Assembly: GCF_004209755.1 (NCBI RefSeq)
Contig: NZ_CP035913.1
Coordinates: 2,108,001-2,172,000, forward strand
Direction of reading: 5' to 3'
DNA length: 64,000 nt
Origin: Pseudoduganella lutea
GTDB lineage: Bacteria; Pseudomonadota; Gammaproteobacteria; Burkholderiales; Burkholderiaceae_D
The position numbers and the translations under genes were made by a program. Shown here in pieces: positions 1 through 12,343 of the stretch. How positions within the stretch are numbered: the stretch's first letter is position 1; each line of letters begins with the position of its first letter. The notes below the pieces were generated by a model, which saw only the letters and a list, made by a program, of their open reading frames with translations, did not search any database and was not told the origin of the DNA.

Positions 1-1055
1 TCATCGGCGGGTACTGGATCGTACGTCAATGCCGTTAACAGCACATCGGCGGCCGCCGTCAATTCTTCCAGCATCACCGTCTCGCTCGCTGCCTTCCTGA
101 TACCGAATGCTTCGAGGATATCGTGCGCGGTGTCGACCAGTCTCGCGCCATCGCGTATCAGCTTGTGACAACCTTTCGACAGTGCCGAATGGATCGAACC
201 GGGAATCGCGAACACGTCGCGCCCCTGTTCGTTGGCAAGGCGCGCGGTGATCAGCGAACCCGACTTCTCCGTTGCTTCGACCACGAGCACGCCGCGCGAC
301 AAGCCGCTGATGATGCGGTTGCGGATCGGGAAGTATTGCTTGCGCGCGGAAGTACCGAGCGCGAACTCACTGAGCAGGCAACCGGCGTCGCGAATGCGCG
401 CAGCCAGCGCCGCGTTCGATTCCGGATAGATCACGTCGATGCCGGTGCCCACCACCGCCACGGTCGATCCGGCGCCGGCCAGGCCGCCCTGGTGCGCGGC
501 GGCATCGATGCCGAGCGCAAGACCCGACACGATCGTAACGCCCGCCTCCGACAAGGTGCGTGCGAAGTTGCGGGCATTGGCCATGCCTTGCATCGTGGCC
601 TTGCGGCTGCCGACGATGCCGACCGCATTGCCTGCCGCATTGCATTTTGCATTCCATCCGTCCAGCAGTGAGAGATCACCTTGCGCGTGCAGCAGCACTG
701 GCGGATCGGCAATCTCTTTCAGCTCCGTTGGATAGGCCGCGTCGTTCAGCGTCAGCAAATGGTTGCCGGGCTGGCTGGCCCAATGCAGCGTGGCTTCGGC
801 AACCGCGCGCGCGCGCGCCGCGAACGGCGCGGCAAGCGCCGCTGCCGGCACCACGGCATTCACGTCGGCAAGGCGATTTTCGCGTGCCGCGTCGATCACG
901 GCTTGTGCCGTGCCATGCGCGCGGATCAGCCGCGCCGCCGCGTGGCGCGGCAGGCCCGGCATCATCGTCAGGCGCAGCCAGGGCAACAGGGTATCAGCAC
1001 ACTGCGCAGCACTCTGCGCGGCGCCTTCAGGGAAAAGGGAATCCGTGGCTTGCAC
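1..1055 (-). CDS. dprA: DNA-processing protein DprA (3' end beyond the window)
   Basis: DprA loads RecA onto incoming single-stranded DNA during natural transformation. The minus-strand frame is open from a GTG at 1055 to the window edge, about 351 codons, so the C-terminus is missing. Visible Rossmann-fold (SMF/DprA) features are the VGIVGSRKAT segment, the ISGLALGID-like segment (here VSGLALGIDAAAH) and GTGIDVIYPESN, followed by EFALGTSARKQYFPIRNRIISG, read here in parts. An N-terminal helical region precedes the Rossmann domain. The GTG start lies 7 bases after the LysM gene stop, so the two are probably co-transcribed; an ATG pair about 30 codons further in is an alternative start. comM, another transformation gene, is also in this window. 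Confidence 0.93.
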   Translation of the reverse strand, partial: MQATDSLFPEGAAQSAAQCADTLLPWLRLTMMPGLPRHAAARLIRAHGTAQAVIDAARENRLADVNAVVPAAALAAPFAARARAVAEATLHWASQPGNHLLTLNDAAYPTELKEIADPPVLLHAQGDLSLLDGWNAKCNAAGNAVGIVGSRKATMQGMANARNFARTLSEAGVTIVSGLALGIDAAAHQGGLAGAGSTVAVVGTGIDVIYPESNAALAARIRDAGCLLSEFALGTSARKQYFPIRNRIISGLSRGVLVVEATEKSGSLITARLANEQGRDVFAIPGSIHSALSKGCHKLIRDGARLVDTAHDILEAFGIRKAASETVMLEELTAAADVLLTALTYDPVPAD

Positions 1056-1062
1056 GGCGGGG

Positions 1063-2157
1063 TCACTCCGGGGTTCTGGCAACGTCGCCGACCACTACCG
1101 GTTCGGTCGCCTGCATGATCAGGCCATAGGAAACATGCTTGAACACGCGGAAGATGAACAGGCTGCCGACCTGTTCGTCCGGCAGCCTGACCTGCGGATT
1201 GCCGAGATTGTGCCAGCCCTTGCTGGCCGACCTGTCGGCTACCGTCTGCCCGACATGGTACAGCTCGAGGGTGGCACCGACGTCGAGCCCGTCAAGCTTT
1301 CCACGATTGATCGAGACCACGTGGTTCTGGCCCGCATGCACCACGCCATCGTAGATGGCGAGCACGCGCGCATTGACCGGCACGGCCGGCGGATGCGGCA
1401 CGTAGTTTTGTATCGGCACGGGCTCGCTGCGCATCAGCAAGTCGCCGGCCCCCATCTCCTCCTTTGCGCCGGTGACGATGAACGTGTGCACGTCCGCACC
1501 CGGTGCCGCTTCCTTCTGCAACGCCAGCGTGCCGAGATAATGCGCTTCGTGGCCCACCACGGCCTTCGTGACCGGGTCACGCAGCGGCTTGCCGGGTCGG
1601 AAAGCCTGGAAGGACGTGGCGCCCTTCAGGTTGCCCCGCACATAGGCCTTGTCATCCTTGCCGAGGAACACCCGGTTGCCGGCGGTGGCCACGATGCGCG
1701 GCGCATCCTTCAACTCGTCCGACTCCACGATCAGCGGCTGCGCCAGGAACGGTTCGATCACGCCGGGCGGGATGGCGGGAATGGCATCCTTGCCCAGCCC
1801 TTCGGTGCGCTCGCGCGGCGACAGCCTGACAGTACCGGGCTCGGCAGGAGTCAACCTGCTGCCCAGCCGCAAGCGCCCGGCGGCGCGATCGAACCAGATG
1901 ACCTGGCCGGGATAGATCCAGTGCGGATCGGCGATTTCCGCCTGGTTCAAGCCCCACACGCGGGGCCAGCACCAGGGCTTCTGCAGGAACGTTCCAGCGA
2001 TATCCCACAACGTGTCGCCCCTGGCAACGGTGTGCTGGTCCGGCGCGTTCGGGCGGAACTCGCAACGGCTGTCCTGTGCCGCGGCAGACATCGCGCTCGC
2101 CCCGGAAAACGCCATGGCGAGCAACAGGCGGGTGCCGACTGTGCTAAAATTTTTCAT
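1063..2157 (-). CDS. LysM domain-containing exported protein
   Basis: A 364-residue protein with an N-terminal signal peptide (MKNF..., hydrophobic core LLLAMAFSGASA, probable cleavage after AAAQ). A LysM domain follows at about residues 45-95 (HTVARGDTLWDIAG ... NQAEIADPHWIYPGQVI), which binds the glycan strands of peptidoglycan. The remaining 260 residues resemble the conserved C-terminal part of Burkholderiales LysM proteins encoded next to dprA; I recognise no enzyme motif there. ATG at 2157 is preferred over an in-frame start 24 bases upstream because it begins the signal peptide. It is followed directly by dprA. It probably acts at the cell wall, but its precise role is unknown. Confidence 0.85.
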   Translation of the reverse strand: MKNFSTVGTRLLLAMAFSGASAMSAAAQDSRCEFRPNAPDQHTVARGDTLWDIAGTFLQKPWCWPRVWGLNQAEIADPHWIYPGQVIWFDRAAGRLRLGSRLTPAEPGTVRLSPRERTEGLGKDAIPAIPPGVIEPFLAQPLIVESDELKDAPRIVATAGNRVFLGKDDKAYVRGNLKGATSFQAFRPGKPLRDPVTKAVVGHEAHYLGTLALQKEAAPGADVHTFIVTGAKEEMGAGDLLMRSEPVPIQNYVPHPPAVPVNARVLAIYDGVVHAGQNHVVSINRGKLDGLDVGATLELYHVGQTVADRSASKGWHNLGNPQVRLPDEQVGSLFIFRVFKHVSYGLIMQATEPVVVGDVARTPE

Positions 2158-2521
2158 TAAATATGTCCGTTGATTCGGCACGAAAAGCGTCCGGTTCGTG
2201 TTTGTCGATGTTGCTTCGACGCTTCTTTGTCATGCTTCCTTATGATGCTTTCTTGCACGATTTCGATTTGGTTAACGAAGTCGTCATGGAAAACAGGCAG
2301 ATAAAACAAGCATACGAAGAAGTTGCCGAACGGAATCATTCTGCCTAACTTTACCCTGTGTTGACAAGCCTAAACCGCGCGACAAGCCGAACAACGCTGT
2401 AATGCGTGCCGGGCGCTTGTTCGGGCGTTGCTTTTTTGCGAGGCGTAATCATTTCGATCACGCATCCCTGAACGCCACCCTGCAGGTTTTACGTAATTCG
2501 CATCCTTTTACCAGATCATCC
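2158..2521. other. Divergent intergenic region between the LysM gene and def
   Basis: This 364-base gap is AT-richer than its surroundings and must carry the promoters of the LysM-dprA unit (minus) and def-fmt (plus). A TTGACA occurs at 2361-2366 on the plus strand, but no matching -10 box lies 16-18 bases downstream. Short open frames on both strands overlap each other and look non-coding. No RNA gene is recognised. Confidence 0.5.
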
Positions 2522-3061
2522 ATGTCGAAATTGAACATCCTCCGCTATCCCGACCCGCGCCTGCACAAGGTCGCCAAGCCCGTCACCGAGTTCGACGAAC
2601 GCATCGCGCGCCTCGTTGCCGACATGGCCGAGACAATGTACGACGCGCCCGGCATCGGCCTGGCCGCCACGCAGGTCGATGTGCACGAGCGCGTGATCGT
2701 CATCGATATCAGCGAAACAAAGGACCAGCTGACCGCCTACATCAATCCCGAGGTGCTGTGGGCCAGCGACGAGAAGCAGGTCTATGACGAAGGCTGCCTG
2801 TCGGTGCCCGGTATCTACGACGATGTGGAACGTCCAGCCAGGGTGAAGGTGCGCGCGCAGAATGAAAAAGGCGAGTTCTTCGAAGTGGATGCCGATGGCT
2901 TGCTGGCCGTGTGCATTCAGCATGAAATGGATCACCTGATGGGCAAGGTATTCGTCGAATACCTGTCGCCGCTCAAGCGCAACCGCATCAAGACCAAGCT
3001 GCAGAAGGAAGAGCGCGGTATCGAACGCGAGCGCCAGTTGCGCGCCGCCGGCCGCCGCTGA
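2522..3061 (+). CDS. def: Peptide deformylase
   Basis: Removes the N-terminal formyl group from nascent proteins at the ribosome exit, using a bound Fe2+ or similar metal. The 179-residue product has all three family motifs: GIGLAATQ (motif I), EGCLSVPG (motif II, metal-ligand Cys) and QHEMDHLMG (motif III, HExxH with two metal-ligand His and the catalytic Glu). Length is normal. The frame extends 40 codons upstream, but [14 protein letters not shown] at 2522 is the family N-terminus. fmt follows after 11 bases, giving the usual def-fmt pair that adds and removes the formyl group. Confidence 0.97.
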   Translation: MSKLNILRYPDPRLHKVAKPVTEFDERIARLVADMAETMYDAPGIGLAATQVDVHERVIVIDISETKDQLTAYINPEVLWASDEKQVYDEGCLSVPGIYDDVERPARVKVRAQNEKGEFFEVDADGLLAVCIQHEMDHLMGKVFVEYLSPLKRNRIKTKLQKEERGIERERQLRAAGRR

Positions 3062-3072
3062 TCGGGCGCCCG

Positions 3073-4029
3073 ATGAAGGTCGTCTTCGCCGGTACTCCCG
3101 AGTTCGCAGCCGTGGCGCTGCGGGCCATCCACGCCGCGGGCTTTGAAATTCCCCTCGTGCTGACGCAGCCGGACCGCCCGGCCGGCCGCGGCCTGCACCT
3201 GCAACCCTCGGCCGTCAAGCAATACGCGGTGGCCCACGGCATTCCCGTGGCGCAGCCGCTGTCGCTGCGGCTGGATGCGAAAGACCCGCAGCGTGCGCAG
3301 GAGGCACAGGCCGCGCACGAATTATTGTGCGCGACCGACTACGATGCGATGGTGGTCGCCGCCTATGGGCTGATCCTGCCGCGCAGCACGCTCGACATCA
3401 AGCCCTGCATCAATATCCACGGCTCGCTGCTGCCGCGCTGGCGCGGCGCCGCGCCGATCCACCGCGCGATCGAGTCCGGCGACCATGAAACGGGCGTCAC
3501 CATCATGCAGATGGAGGAAGGCCTCGATACGGGGCCGATGCTGCTGATCGAACGCACGCCGATCGGCCCGCAAGACACGACAGCCACGCTGCACGACCGG
3601 CTGGCGGCCATGGGCGCCGGCATGGTGGTGAAGGTGCTGAGCAAGATGGAACACGATGTGATCGAGGCCGTGCCACAGCCGGAGGCCGGTGTCACCTACG
3701 CCGCCAAGATCGCCAAGGAAGAAGCCGCGCTCGACTTTACCCTGCCGGCGCGCGAGCTTGGCCGCAAGATCCGGGCCTTCAATCCCTTCCCCGGCGCGCA
3801 TGCCACGGTGAACGGCACGGTCATCAAGCTGTGGGGTGCCGAATCGCTGGATGCCGACAGCGCGGCGCCATCGGGCCAGGTCATTGCCGCCGATGCCCAG
3901 CATGGCATCGTGGTCGCCTGCGGCGGCGGCGCATTGCGCCTGACCGAACTGCAGAAACCGGGCGGCAAACGGCTGCCCGCCGCCGAGTTCATCAAGGGCT
4001 TCGCTCTCGAAGGCCAACGTTTCACATAA
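3073..4029 (+). CDS. fmt: Methionyl-tRNA formyltransferase
   Basis: Transfers a formyl group from 10-formyl-tetrahydrofolate to initiator Met-tRNA. The product has 318 residues, the normal length. The N-terminal Rossmann domain begins [16 protein letters not shown]; the folate-binding and catalytic signature [16 protein letters not shown] lies near residues 115-131, and the C-terminal tRNA-binding OB domain starts around residue 205. It is the second gene of the def-fmt operon. The 249 bases after the stop contain no gene that I can support. Confidence 0.97.
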   Translation: MKVVFAGTPEFAAVALRAIHAAGFEIPLVLTQPDRPAGRGLHLQPSAVKQYAVAHGIPVAQPLSLRLDAKDPQRAQEAQAAHELLCATDYDAMVVAAYGLILPRSTLDIKPCINIHGSLLPRWRGAAPIHRAIESGDHETGVTIMQMEEGLDTGPMLLIERTPIGPQDTTATLHDRLAAMGAGMVVKVLSKMEHDVIEAVPQPEAGVTYAAKIAKEEAALDFTLPARELGRKIRAFNPFPGAHATVNGTVIKLWGAESLDADSAAPSGQVIAADAQHGIVVACGGGALRLTELQKPGGKRLPAAEFIKGFALEGQRFT

Positions 4030-4278
4030 CAGCGCGCAGCTATCGAACCTTGCAGTCCATGCAATGCCGGCCGCGTTTTCGTCCGTCATTGCACGACGAT
4101 GTAAGCACATCGAACGGCGCCTGATTCCATTCGGCGCAATATATTTCGCTCAAGATATTTCGAATAATCTTTGAATAATCAAGGCGTTGTAATCGCACAC
4201 AAACCAATCGAGAATTTGTTCCATCGCAAAGCTGGGCCAGTTAATATGTATTCTCTTCACCTTTTGTTGAGAATTGTC

Positions 4279-4887
4279 ATGTTAAAGACTGTTGCAATCG
4301 CCATGTTACTGGCCGTCAGCTGCGGCGCTAACGCAGCTCCCACGTACAATTTTTCGTACACGGGTTTTCTGGATCAAAACACTGGAAATTTCTCGGACTC
4401 CTATCAGCTGAAAGGCTCGTTTTCGGGTAACGATGCAAACCATGACGGTTTTCTGGACAAGACGGAAATCTCCTCTTTTTTCCTGAATGGAACGGATTAT
4501 ATTGGCTGCGCCGCTGGCAGCAATGCGTACTACCAATGTGGCACCGACAATTTTCTCTACAAGATCGGCGGCGCGCTGGATTTTTCCGCCGGTATCGGCA
4601 GCTCTGATCCTGAAGGCTTTGTCAGCAGGGGGCATTATTTCGTCTCCGGCAGTGGCGAATTCGACTACGTGATGACGCCGTTTTCGTCTTCGGAAAGTGC
4701 CTACCTCTGGACCAGCGACACCACGTTCTCCATCGGCAAGCGCGGTTTGTACAACGCCCAGTCCAATTTCCAGGTGCACATGCTGGCCGTGCCGGAGCCG
4801 GGCACGTGGGCAATGCTGGCCACCGGCCTGCTGGTCGTCGTGGGCACGGCGCGCCGTCGCAAGGGAGCGCTGCAAGTGCGCGGCTGA
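4279..4887 (+). CDS. PEP-CTERM sorting-domain exported protein with EF-hand-like loop
   Basis: A 202-residue secreted protein. A signal peptide covers residues 1-20 (MLKTVAIAMLLAVSCGANAA), and a C-terminal PEP-CTERM sorting signal (VPEPGTWAMLATGLLVVVG followed by ARRRK) is the recognition site for exosortase/EpsH-type processing linked to exopolysaccharide export. Residues 52-63 (DANHDGFLDKTE) fit the 12-residue EF-hand calcium loop, with D at 1, N at 3, D at 5, G at 6, hydrophobic at 8 and E at 12. The start at 4279 is chosen for the signal peptide; in-frame codons upstream (4171, 4246) would bury it. No enzyme domain is recognised. The gene stands alone between fmt and metH. Confidence 0.85.
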   Translation: MLKTVAIAMLLAVSCGANAAPTYNFSYTGFLDQNTGNFSDSYQLKGSFSGNDANHDGFLDKTEISSFFLNGTDYIGCAAGSNAYYQCGTDNFLYKIGGALDFSAGIGSSDPEGFVSRGHYFVSGSGEFDYVMTPFSSSESAYLWTSDTTFSIGKRGLYNAQSNFQVHMLAVPEPGTWAMLATGLLVVVGTARRRKGALQVRG

Positions 4888-5019
4888 CCTCGTCAATCGC
4901 CCTTCATGCGGCCGCGCCGACCGGCCTGCGCTTTGCGCGGGAAGGTCGGCGCGGTTTTCGCATGTGCGCCCCGAGCCGGCCGCAAGGCGCCCCCTGCCGC
5001 TTTGCCGCGCACTTTACCG

Positions 5020-5025
5020 TATAAT
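5020..5025 (+). promoter_or_regulatory. Putative -10 box of metH
   Basis: A perfect TATAAT lies 27 bases before the metH start codon. A convincing -35 hexamer at 16-18 bases spacing is not visible. The implied 5' UTR is only about 20 bases, which leaves no room for a cobalamin riboswitch. Confidence 0.45.
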
Positions 5026-5051
5026 CAGTACCCCCTTCCCGTTTGCCATCG

Positions 5052-8834
<3,783 letters not shown>

Positions 8835-8862
8835 GCCGGCACGGCCCGCCGCCCGCGCGGCC

Positions 8863-8880
8863 TGGCGGGAGCGCCCGCCA
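8863..8880. terminator. Stem-loop between convergent metH and ABC permease genes
   Basis: Perfect 7-base arms TGGCGGG / CCCGCCA flank a 4-base loop in the 77-base gap between the two stop codons. No T-run follows on either strand, so this is at best a weak bidirectional terminator. Confidence 0.35.
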
Positions 8881-8911
8881 CGGGTCCATTCATGGCGCGT
8901 GGTTACGCCCT

Positions 8912-10069
8912 TCAGGCTTCGCTGGCGCGGGCCTTGAACCGCCATGCGGCCACCAGGCCGAACAGCACGGCAAAGCCCAGCTGCACGCCGGCGCAGCGCA
9001 ACGCCGCTTCCATGCCCAGGCCACGCCACGTGACCGCGTCGAGGCCGTCGATCGCCCAGCGCGCCGGCATCATCAGCGAAGCCTGTTGCAGCCATTCAGG
9101 GAAGATGAATGACGGCACCCAGGCACCACCCAGCATCACGATCATCAGCGTGGCAAACGTGGCGATGCCGCGCGTCGCTTCCGGCGTGCGGCCCAGCGCG
9201 GCGACCAGGATGCCGAACGTGGCCGTCATCAGCGCGAATCCCAGTGTCACGAGCATGAAGCCCAGCGGATTCGTGATCGTCACGCCGAAAAGCACCACCG
9301 CGCAAAGGAAGATCGTCACCAGCAATACCGCCGCGATGATCGTACCGGACAGCAGCCGCGACAGCAGCACCTGCCCCTGCGTGACGGGTGCGGCGAGCAA
9401 GCGGCTCCAGATGCCGGTGCGGCGCGCCGTCAGCAGGCCGATGCCCCAGTCCACGCCCATGAACAGGATGAATTGCACGCCCATGCCGGCAAACGAGTGG
9501 GCGTAGGCATCATAGGCCGGGCCGGCGCTGACGGCCTTCTCGCGCGTGGCGAACGGCTTGCCGGCCCCGGGCGGCAGGGCCACTCCGGGGCCGGCGGCGC
9601 GCGCGAACACCTGCGCATTCAGGTGCTGCATGACATGGTGCATCAGCAAGCCTTTCACCATCGCCAGCACGGTCGCATGCGATGGATCGTACAGCAGCGG
9701 CAACTCCGGCACGCCGCCCGCTCCGGCCAGCGCACCGGCCGCCGCGTCGCCGAACCCCGCCGGGATCACGATGGCCACGGTCACCTTCCCGGCGGCCACC
9801 CTCCCCCGTGCGTCATCGAGCGGCAGCACCTGCACGCGCAGGTTCGGATCGGCTTTCAGGCTCGCCGTCACCTGCGTGGCCAGGCTTGACCGGTCCTGCT
9901 GCACGACGGCGATGTCGATCTTGCCCCCCTGCCCATTGCCGGCACCGCCGAACAGCGAGCCGAAGAACGCGGCCACGATGACCGGTACCAGCAGGTGGAT
10001 CACCAGCGCGCGCCGGTCGTTGATGTAGAGGAGCAGGTCCTTGCGGATCAGGGCGAGGATGGCGGTCAT
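8912..10069 (-). CDS. ABC-2 type transporter permease
   Basis: A 385-residue membrane protein of the ABC-2 family: one N-terminal transmembrane helix (LLVPVIVAAFFGSLFG), a large extracytoplasmic domain of about 150 residues, then five or so helices from residue 200 to the end (FILFMGVDWGIGLL, IIAAVLLVTIFLCAVVLFG, FMLVTLGFALMTATFGILVAAL). This layout is typical of exporters of drugs or lipid-like molecules; the substrate cannot be told. The start at 10069 (MTAILALIRKDLLLY) lies 10 bases after the ATPase gene stop, so the two form a transporter operon. The same frame is open further upstream only because of GC-rich codon bias. Confidence 0.88.
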   Translation of the reverse strand: MTAILALIRKDLLLYINDRRALVIHLLVPVIVAAFFGSLFGGAGNGQGGKIDIAVVQQDRSSLATQVTASLKADPNLRVQVLPLDDARGRVAAGKVTVAIVIPAGFGDAAAGALAGAGGVPELPLLYDPSHATVLAMVKGLLMHHVMQHLNAQVFARAAGPGVALPPGAGKPFATREKAVSAGPAYDAYAHSFAGMGVQFILFMGVDWGIGLLTARRTGIWSRLLAAPVTQGQVLLSRLLSGTIIAAVLLVTIFLCAVVLFGVTITNPLGFMLVTLGFALMTATFGILVAALGRTPEATRGIATFATLMIVMLGGAWVPSFIFPEWLQQASLMMPARWAIDGLDAVTWRGLGMEAALRCAGVQLGFAVLFGLVAAWRFKARASEA

Positions 10070-10079
10070 GGTCGTCGTT

Positions 10080-11021
10080 TCAGTCGCGCAGCGAGCGGCC
10101 GGTGAGGTCGAGGAACACATCCTCGAGGCGGGCGCGGGCGGTGGCGAAGTGCACCGGCACCTGCCCCCGGTCGCGCAGCCAGTCGAGCACGGCGATTGCC
10201 TGGGTGCCGTCTTCGAGCCGCACGTCCCAAGCCAGGCTTTCGCCCGAGACGCCGGCAATACCGGGCAACCGGGCGAGCCCGGCGGCCAGTTCGCCGGACA
10301 GCGGCGCCGCCAGTTCGACGTGCAGCGCGGCGCGCGCCGGCAACCGCGCGTACAGCTCCGCCGGGTTTGCGTCCGCCAGTACCTTGCCATGGTCGATGAT
10401 GACGATATGGTCGGCCAGCCGTTCCACTTCTTCCATGTAGTGGCTGGTATAGACGAGCGCCATCCCGCTGCCCTGCAGTGCCGCCAGCGTTTCAAAGATC
10501 GCGTTGCGGCTTTGCGGGTCGACACCGACGGTCGGCTCGTCGAGGATCAGCAGCGCGGGTTCGTGCAGCAGTGCCGCGGCGATGTTCAGGCGCCGCTTCA
10601 TGCCGCCCGAAAAGGTCAATGGCTTGTCGCGTGCGCGGTCGGCCAGGCCCACGAGTTCGAGCACCGCCGCGCAGCGCCCTGCCAGCGCGGCGTTCTTCAG
10701 GCCATACAGCGCGCCGAACAGCTTCAGGTTCTCGATGGCCGGCAGGTCGTCGTACAGCGCCAGGTCTTGCGGCACCAGCCCGATGCGGCGCCGCGTGGCA
10801 TGGCCACGCGTGCCCACGGCCGCGCCATCGAGCAGCACAGTGCCGGCGTCGGCATCGAGGATGCCCGAGATGATGCCGACGATCGTCGATTTGCCTGCGC
10901 CGTTCGGCCCCAGCAGCCCAACCGTCTGGCCGCGCCGCACATGGAACGACACGCCGTCCACCGCCTGCCGCCGGCCATAAGCCTTGGCCAGGTCACGTAC
11001 ATCCAGCAATACGTCCCGCAT
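10080..11021 (-). CDS. ABC transporter ATP-binding protein
   Basis: The 313-residue ATPase partner of the adjacent ABC-2 permease. Walker A is GPNGAGKST, the signature loop is SGGMKRR, Walker B is LLILDEPTVGVDP, and the switch histidine is in VYTSHYMEE. The SGGMKRRL form and the DrrA/NodI-like C-terminal extension fit multidrug or polyketide-type exporters. The ATG at 11021 lies 4 bases after the stop of the EAL-HDOD gene, so all three genes are likely co-transcribed. Confidence 0.92.
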   Translation of the reverse strand: MRDVLLDVRDLAKAYGRRQAVDGVSFHVRRGQTVGLLGPNGAGKSTIVGIISGILDADAGTVLLDGAAVGTRGHATRRRIGLVPQDLALYDDLPAIENLKLFGALYGLKNAALAGRCAAVLELVGLADRARDKPLTFSGGMKRRLNIAAALLHEPALLILDEPTVGVDPQSRNAIFETLAALQGSGMALVYTSHYMEEVERLADHIVIIDHGKVLADANPAELYARLPARAALHVELAAPLSGELAAGLARLPGIAGVSGESLAWDVRLEDGTQAIAVLDWLRDRGQVPVHFATARARLEDVFLDLTGRSLRD

Positions 11022-11025
11022 CGAT

Positions 11026-12318
11026 TCAGATCGCGTAGCGCACCACGTTGTCGCTCCACTCGTAGGCGGACATTTCCAGCTCCACCAGTTCATCGGTGGA
11101 CATTTCCAGGTCGAGCAGGGCCGGCATGATTTCGTCTTCCAGGTCTTCGATGCGCTCGATGCATTCGGCCAGTTTCAGCAGTTCGCCAAAGAAGCCGCTG
11201 CGGTAGAGCAGCGCCTCGGCCACTTCGTCGCTGACGGCGATCTGTGTCAGCAGCTCGGCCATCGGGATCGAGAACAGCGTATCCATCAGCGACATGATGC
11301 CGACCGTGAAGGCGATATCGGCCACATGGCGGTGGGCCGGCCGCAGCTTGTGCGCCAGCAGTTCCAGCAACCGGCCGCGCGTGGTGGCCAGCATCAGCAG
11401 CGGGGTCTGGCTGCCGCCACGCTTGCCCGGCTCCGCATACAGCATGATCTGCAGCCAGCGCTGCAGCTGGCGGCGGCCAAGGATCGTCACGGCCTGGCTC
11501 AGCGAATCGATGCGCTGGCGTGCGCCCACCGCCGGCGTGTTCACGAGACGCAGCAGGTTCATCGCCAGCGACGCGTCGCGCTTGATCGCCCGTTCGATCT
11601 CGATATTGTCGGCGTCCGACACCACCAGCGTCATCAGCTCCATCACCGCCAGCTGCGATGGCGACAGTTTCTTGCCGCTCAGGATGATCGGCCGGGCGAA
11701 ATAATAGCCCTGGAAATAATCAAAGCCCAGGTTCAGGCAGGCCGCGAATTCCTCGCGCGTTTCCACTTTTTCCGCGACGAGCTGCTTGCCGTCGCCCTTC
11801 AGCTGGCGCGCCAGCGGGGCCAGCATGTCCGGCCGCGCCCCGTCGTCCATCCCGCGCATGCTGAGCTTGACGAACTGCGTCATCGGCAACATGGCCTGCA
11901 ACTGTGCGCTGTCGCCGCGCACATCGTCGAGTGCGAACTGGAAACCGTGGCTGGCCAGGTCGGCCATCCGCGCCAGCACGGCGGGCGTGGCCTGCAGGGT
12001 CTCGACGATTTCCAGCACGATTTTTTCCCGGGGCAGGAAACCGAAGATATCGCTGTTCAATGCCTGCTCGTCGACATTGACGAAGCCCAGGCCGTCGCCG
12101 ATCACCTTTTCCACGCCCAGCTGGGAGGCATGGGCGATCACGGCCGCGGTGGCGGAAAGTTCGCTGGTGTCGATGTGCGCCGGCCCGACCGGACCGTTAC
12201 GGAACAGCAGCTCGTAGCCGAACAGCGCGCCACCGCGGTCGAGGATGGGCTGGCGGCCGAGGTAGAACTCGCGCACGCGCAGGGAGCGGGACAGGTTGGA
12301 GCCGGACAGGTCGATCAT
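11026..12318 (-). CDS. EAL-HDOD (YuxH-type) signalling protein, EAL site degenerate
   Basis: A 430-residue protein with an N-terminal EAL-like domain (about residues 15-215) and a C-terminal HDOD domain (about 225-410). The EAL motif reads YELLF instead of E-[AV]-LLR, and the catalytic DDFGTG loop reads LDDVRG, so cyclic-di-GMP phosphodiesterase activity is probably lost. The fold is still clear from GRQPILDRGGALFGYELL, EIVET and GFQFALDD. HDOD domains are protein-interaction modules in signalling and stress proteins. It is the first gene of a unit with the ABC exporter. The output is unknown. Confidence 0.87.
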   Translation of the reverse strand: MIDLSGSNLSRSLRVREFYLGRQPILDRGGALFGYELLFRNGPVGPAHIDTSELSATAAVIAHASQLGVEKVIGDGLGFVNVDEQALNSDIFGFLPREKIVLEIVETLQATPAVLARMADLASHGFQFALDDVRGDSAQLQAMLPMTQFVKLSMRGMDDGARPDMLAPLARQLKGDGKQLVAEKVETREEFAACLNLGFDYFQGYYFARPIILSGKKLSPSQLAVMELMTLVVSDADNIEIERAIKRDASLAMNLLRLVNTPAVGARQRIDSLSQAVTILGRRQLQRWLQIMLYAEPGKRGGSQTPLLMLATTRGRLLELLAHKLRPAHRHVADIAFTVGIMSLMDTLFSIPMAELLTQIAVSDEVAEALLYRSGFFGELLKLAECIERIEDLEDEIMPALLDLEMSTDELVELEMSAYEWSDNVVRYAI

Positions 12319-12343
12319 GGGAAAACGTTCTCTCGATTTTTAA

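Noticed and set aside
2163..2348. A 61-codon plus-strand open frame upstream of def
   Set aside because: It overlaps the LysM promoter region and another frame on the minus strand, and has no recognisable ribosome-binding site or similarity.
2361..2366. TTGACA as -35 box of def
   Set aside because: No -10-like hexamer lies 15-19 bases downstream.
4888..5051. Possible cobalamin or SAM riboswitch before metH
   Set aside because: The TATAAT at 5020 leaves a leader of about 20 bases, and no B12-box-like element is visible upstream.
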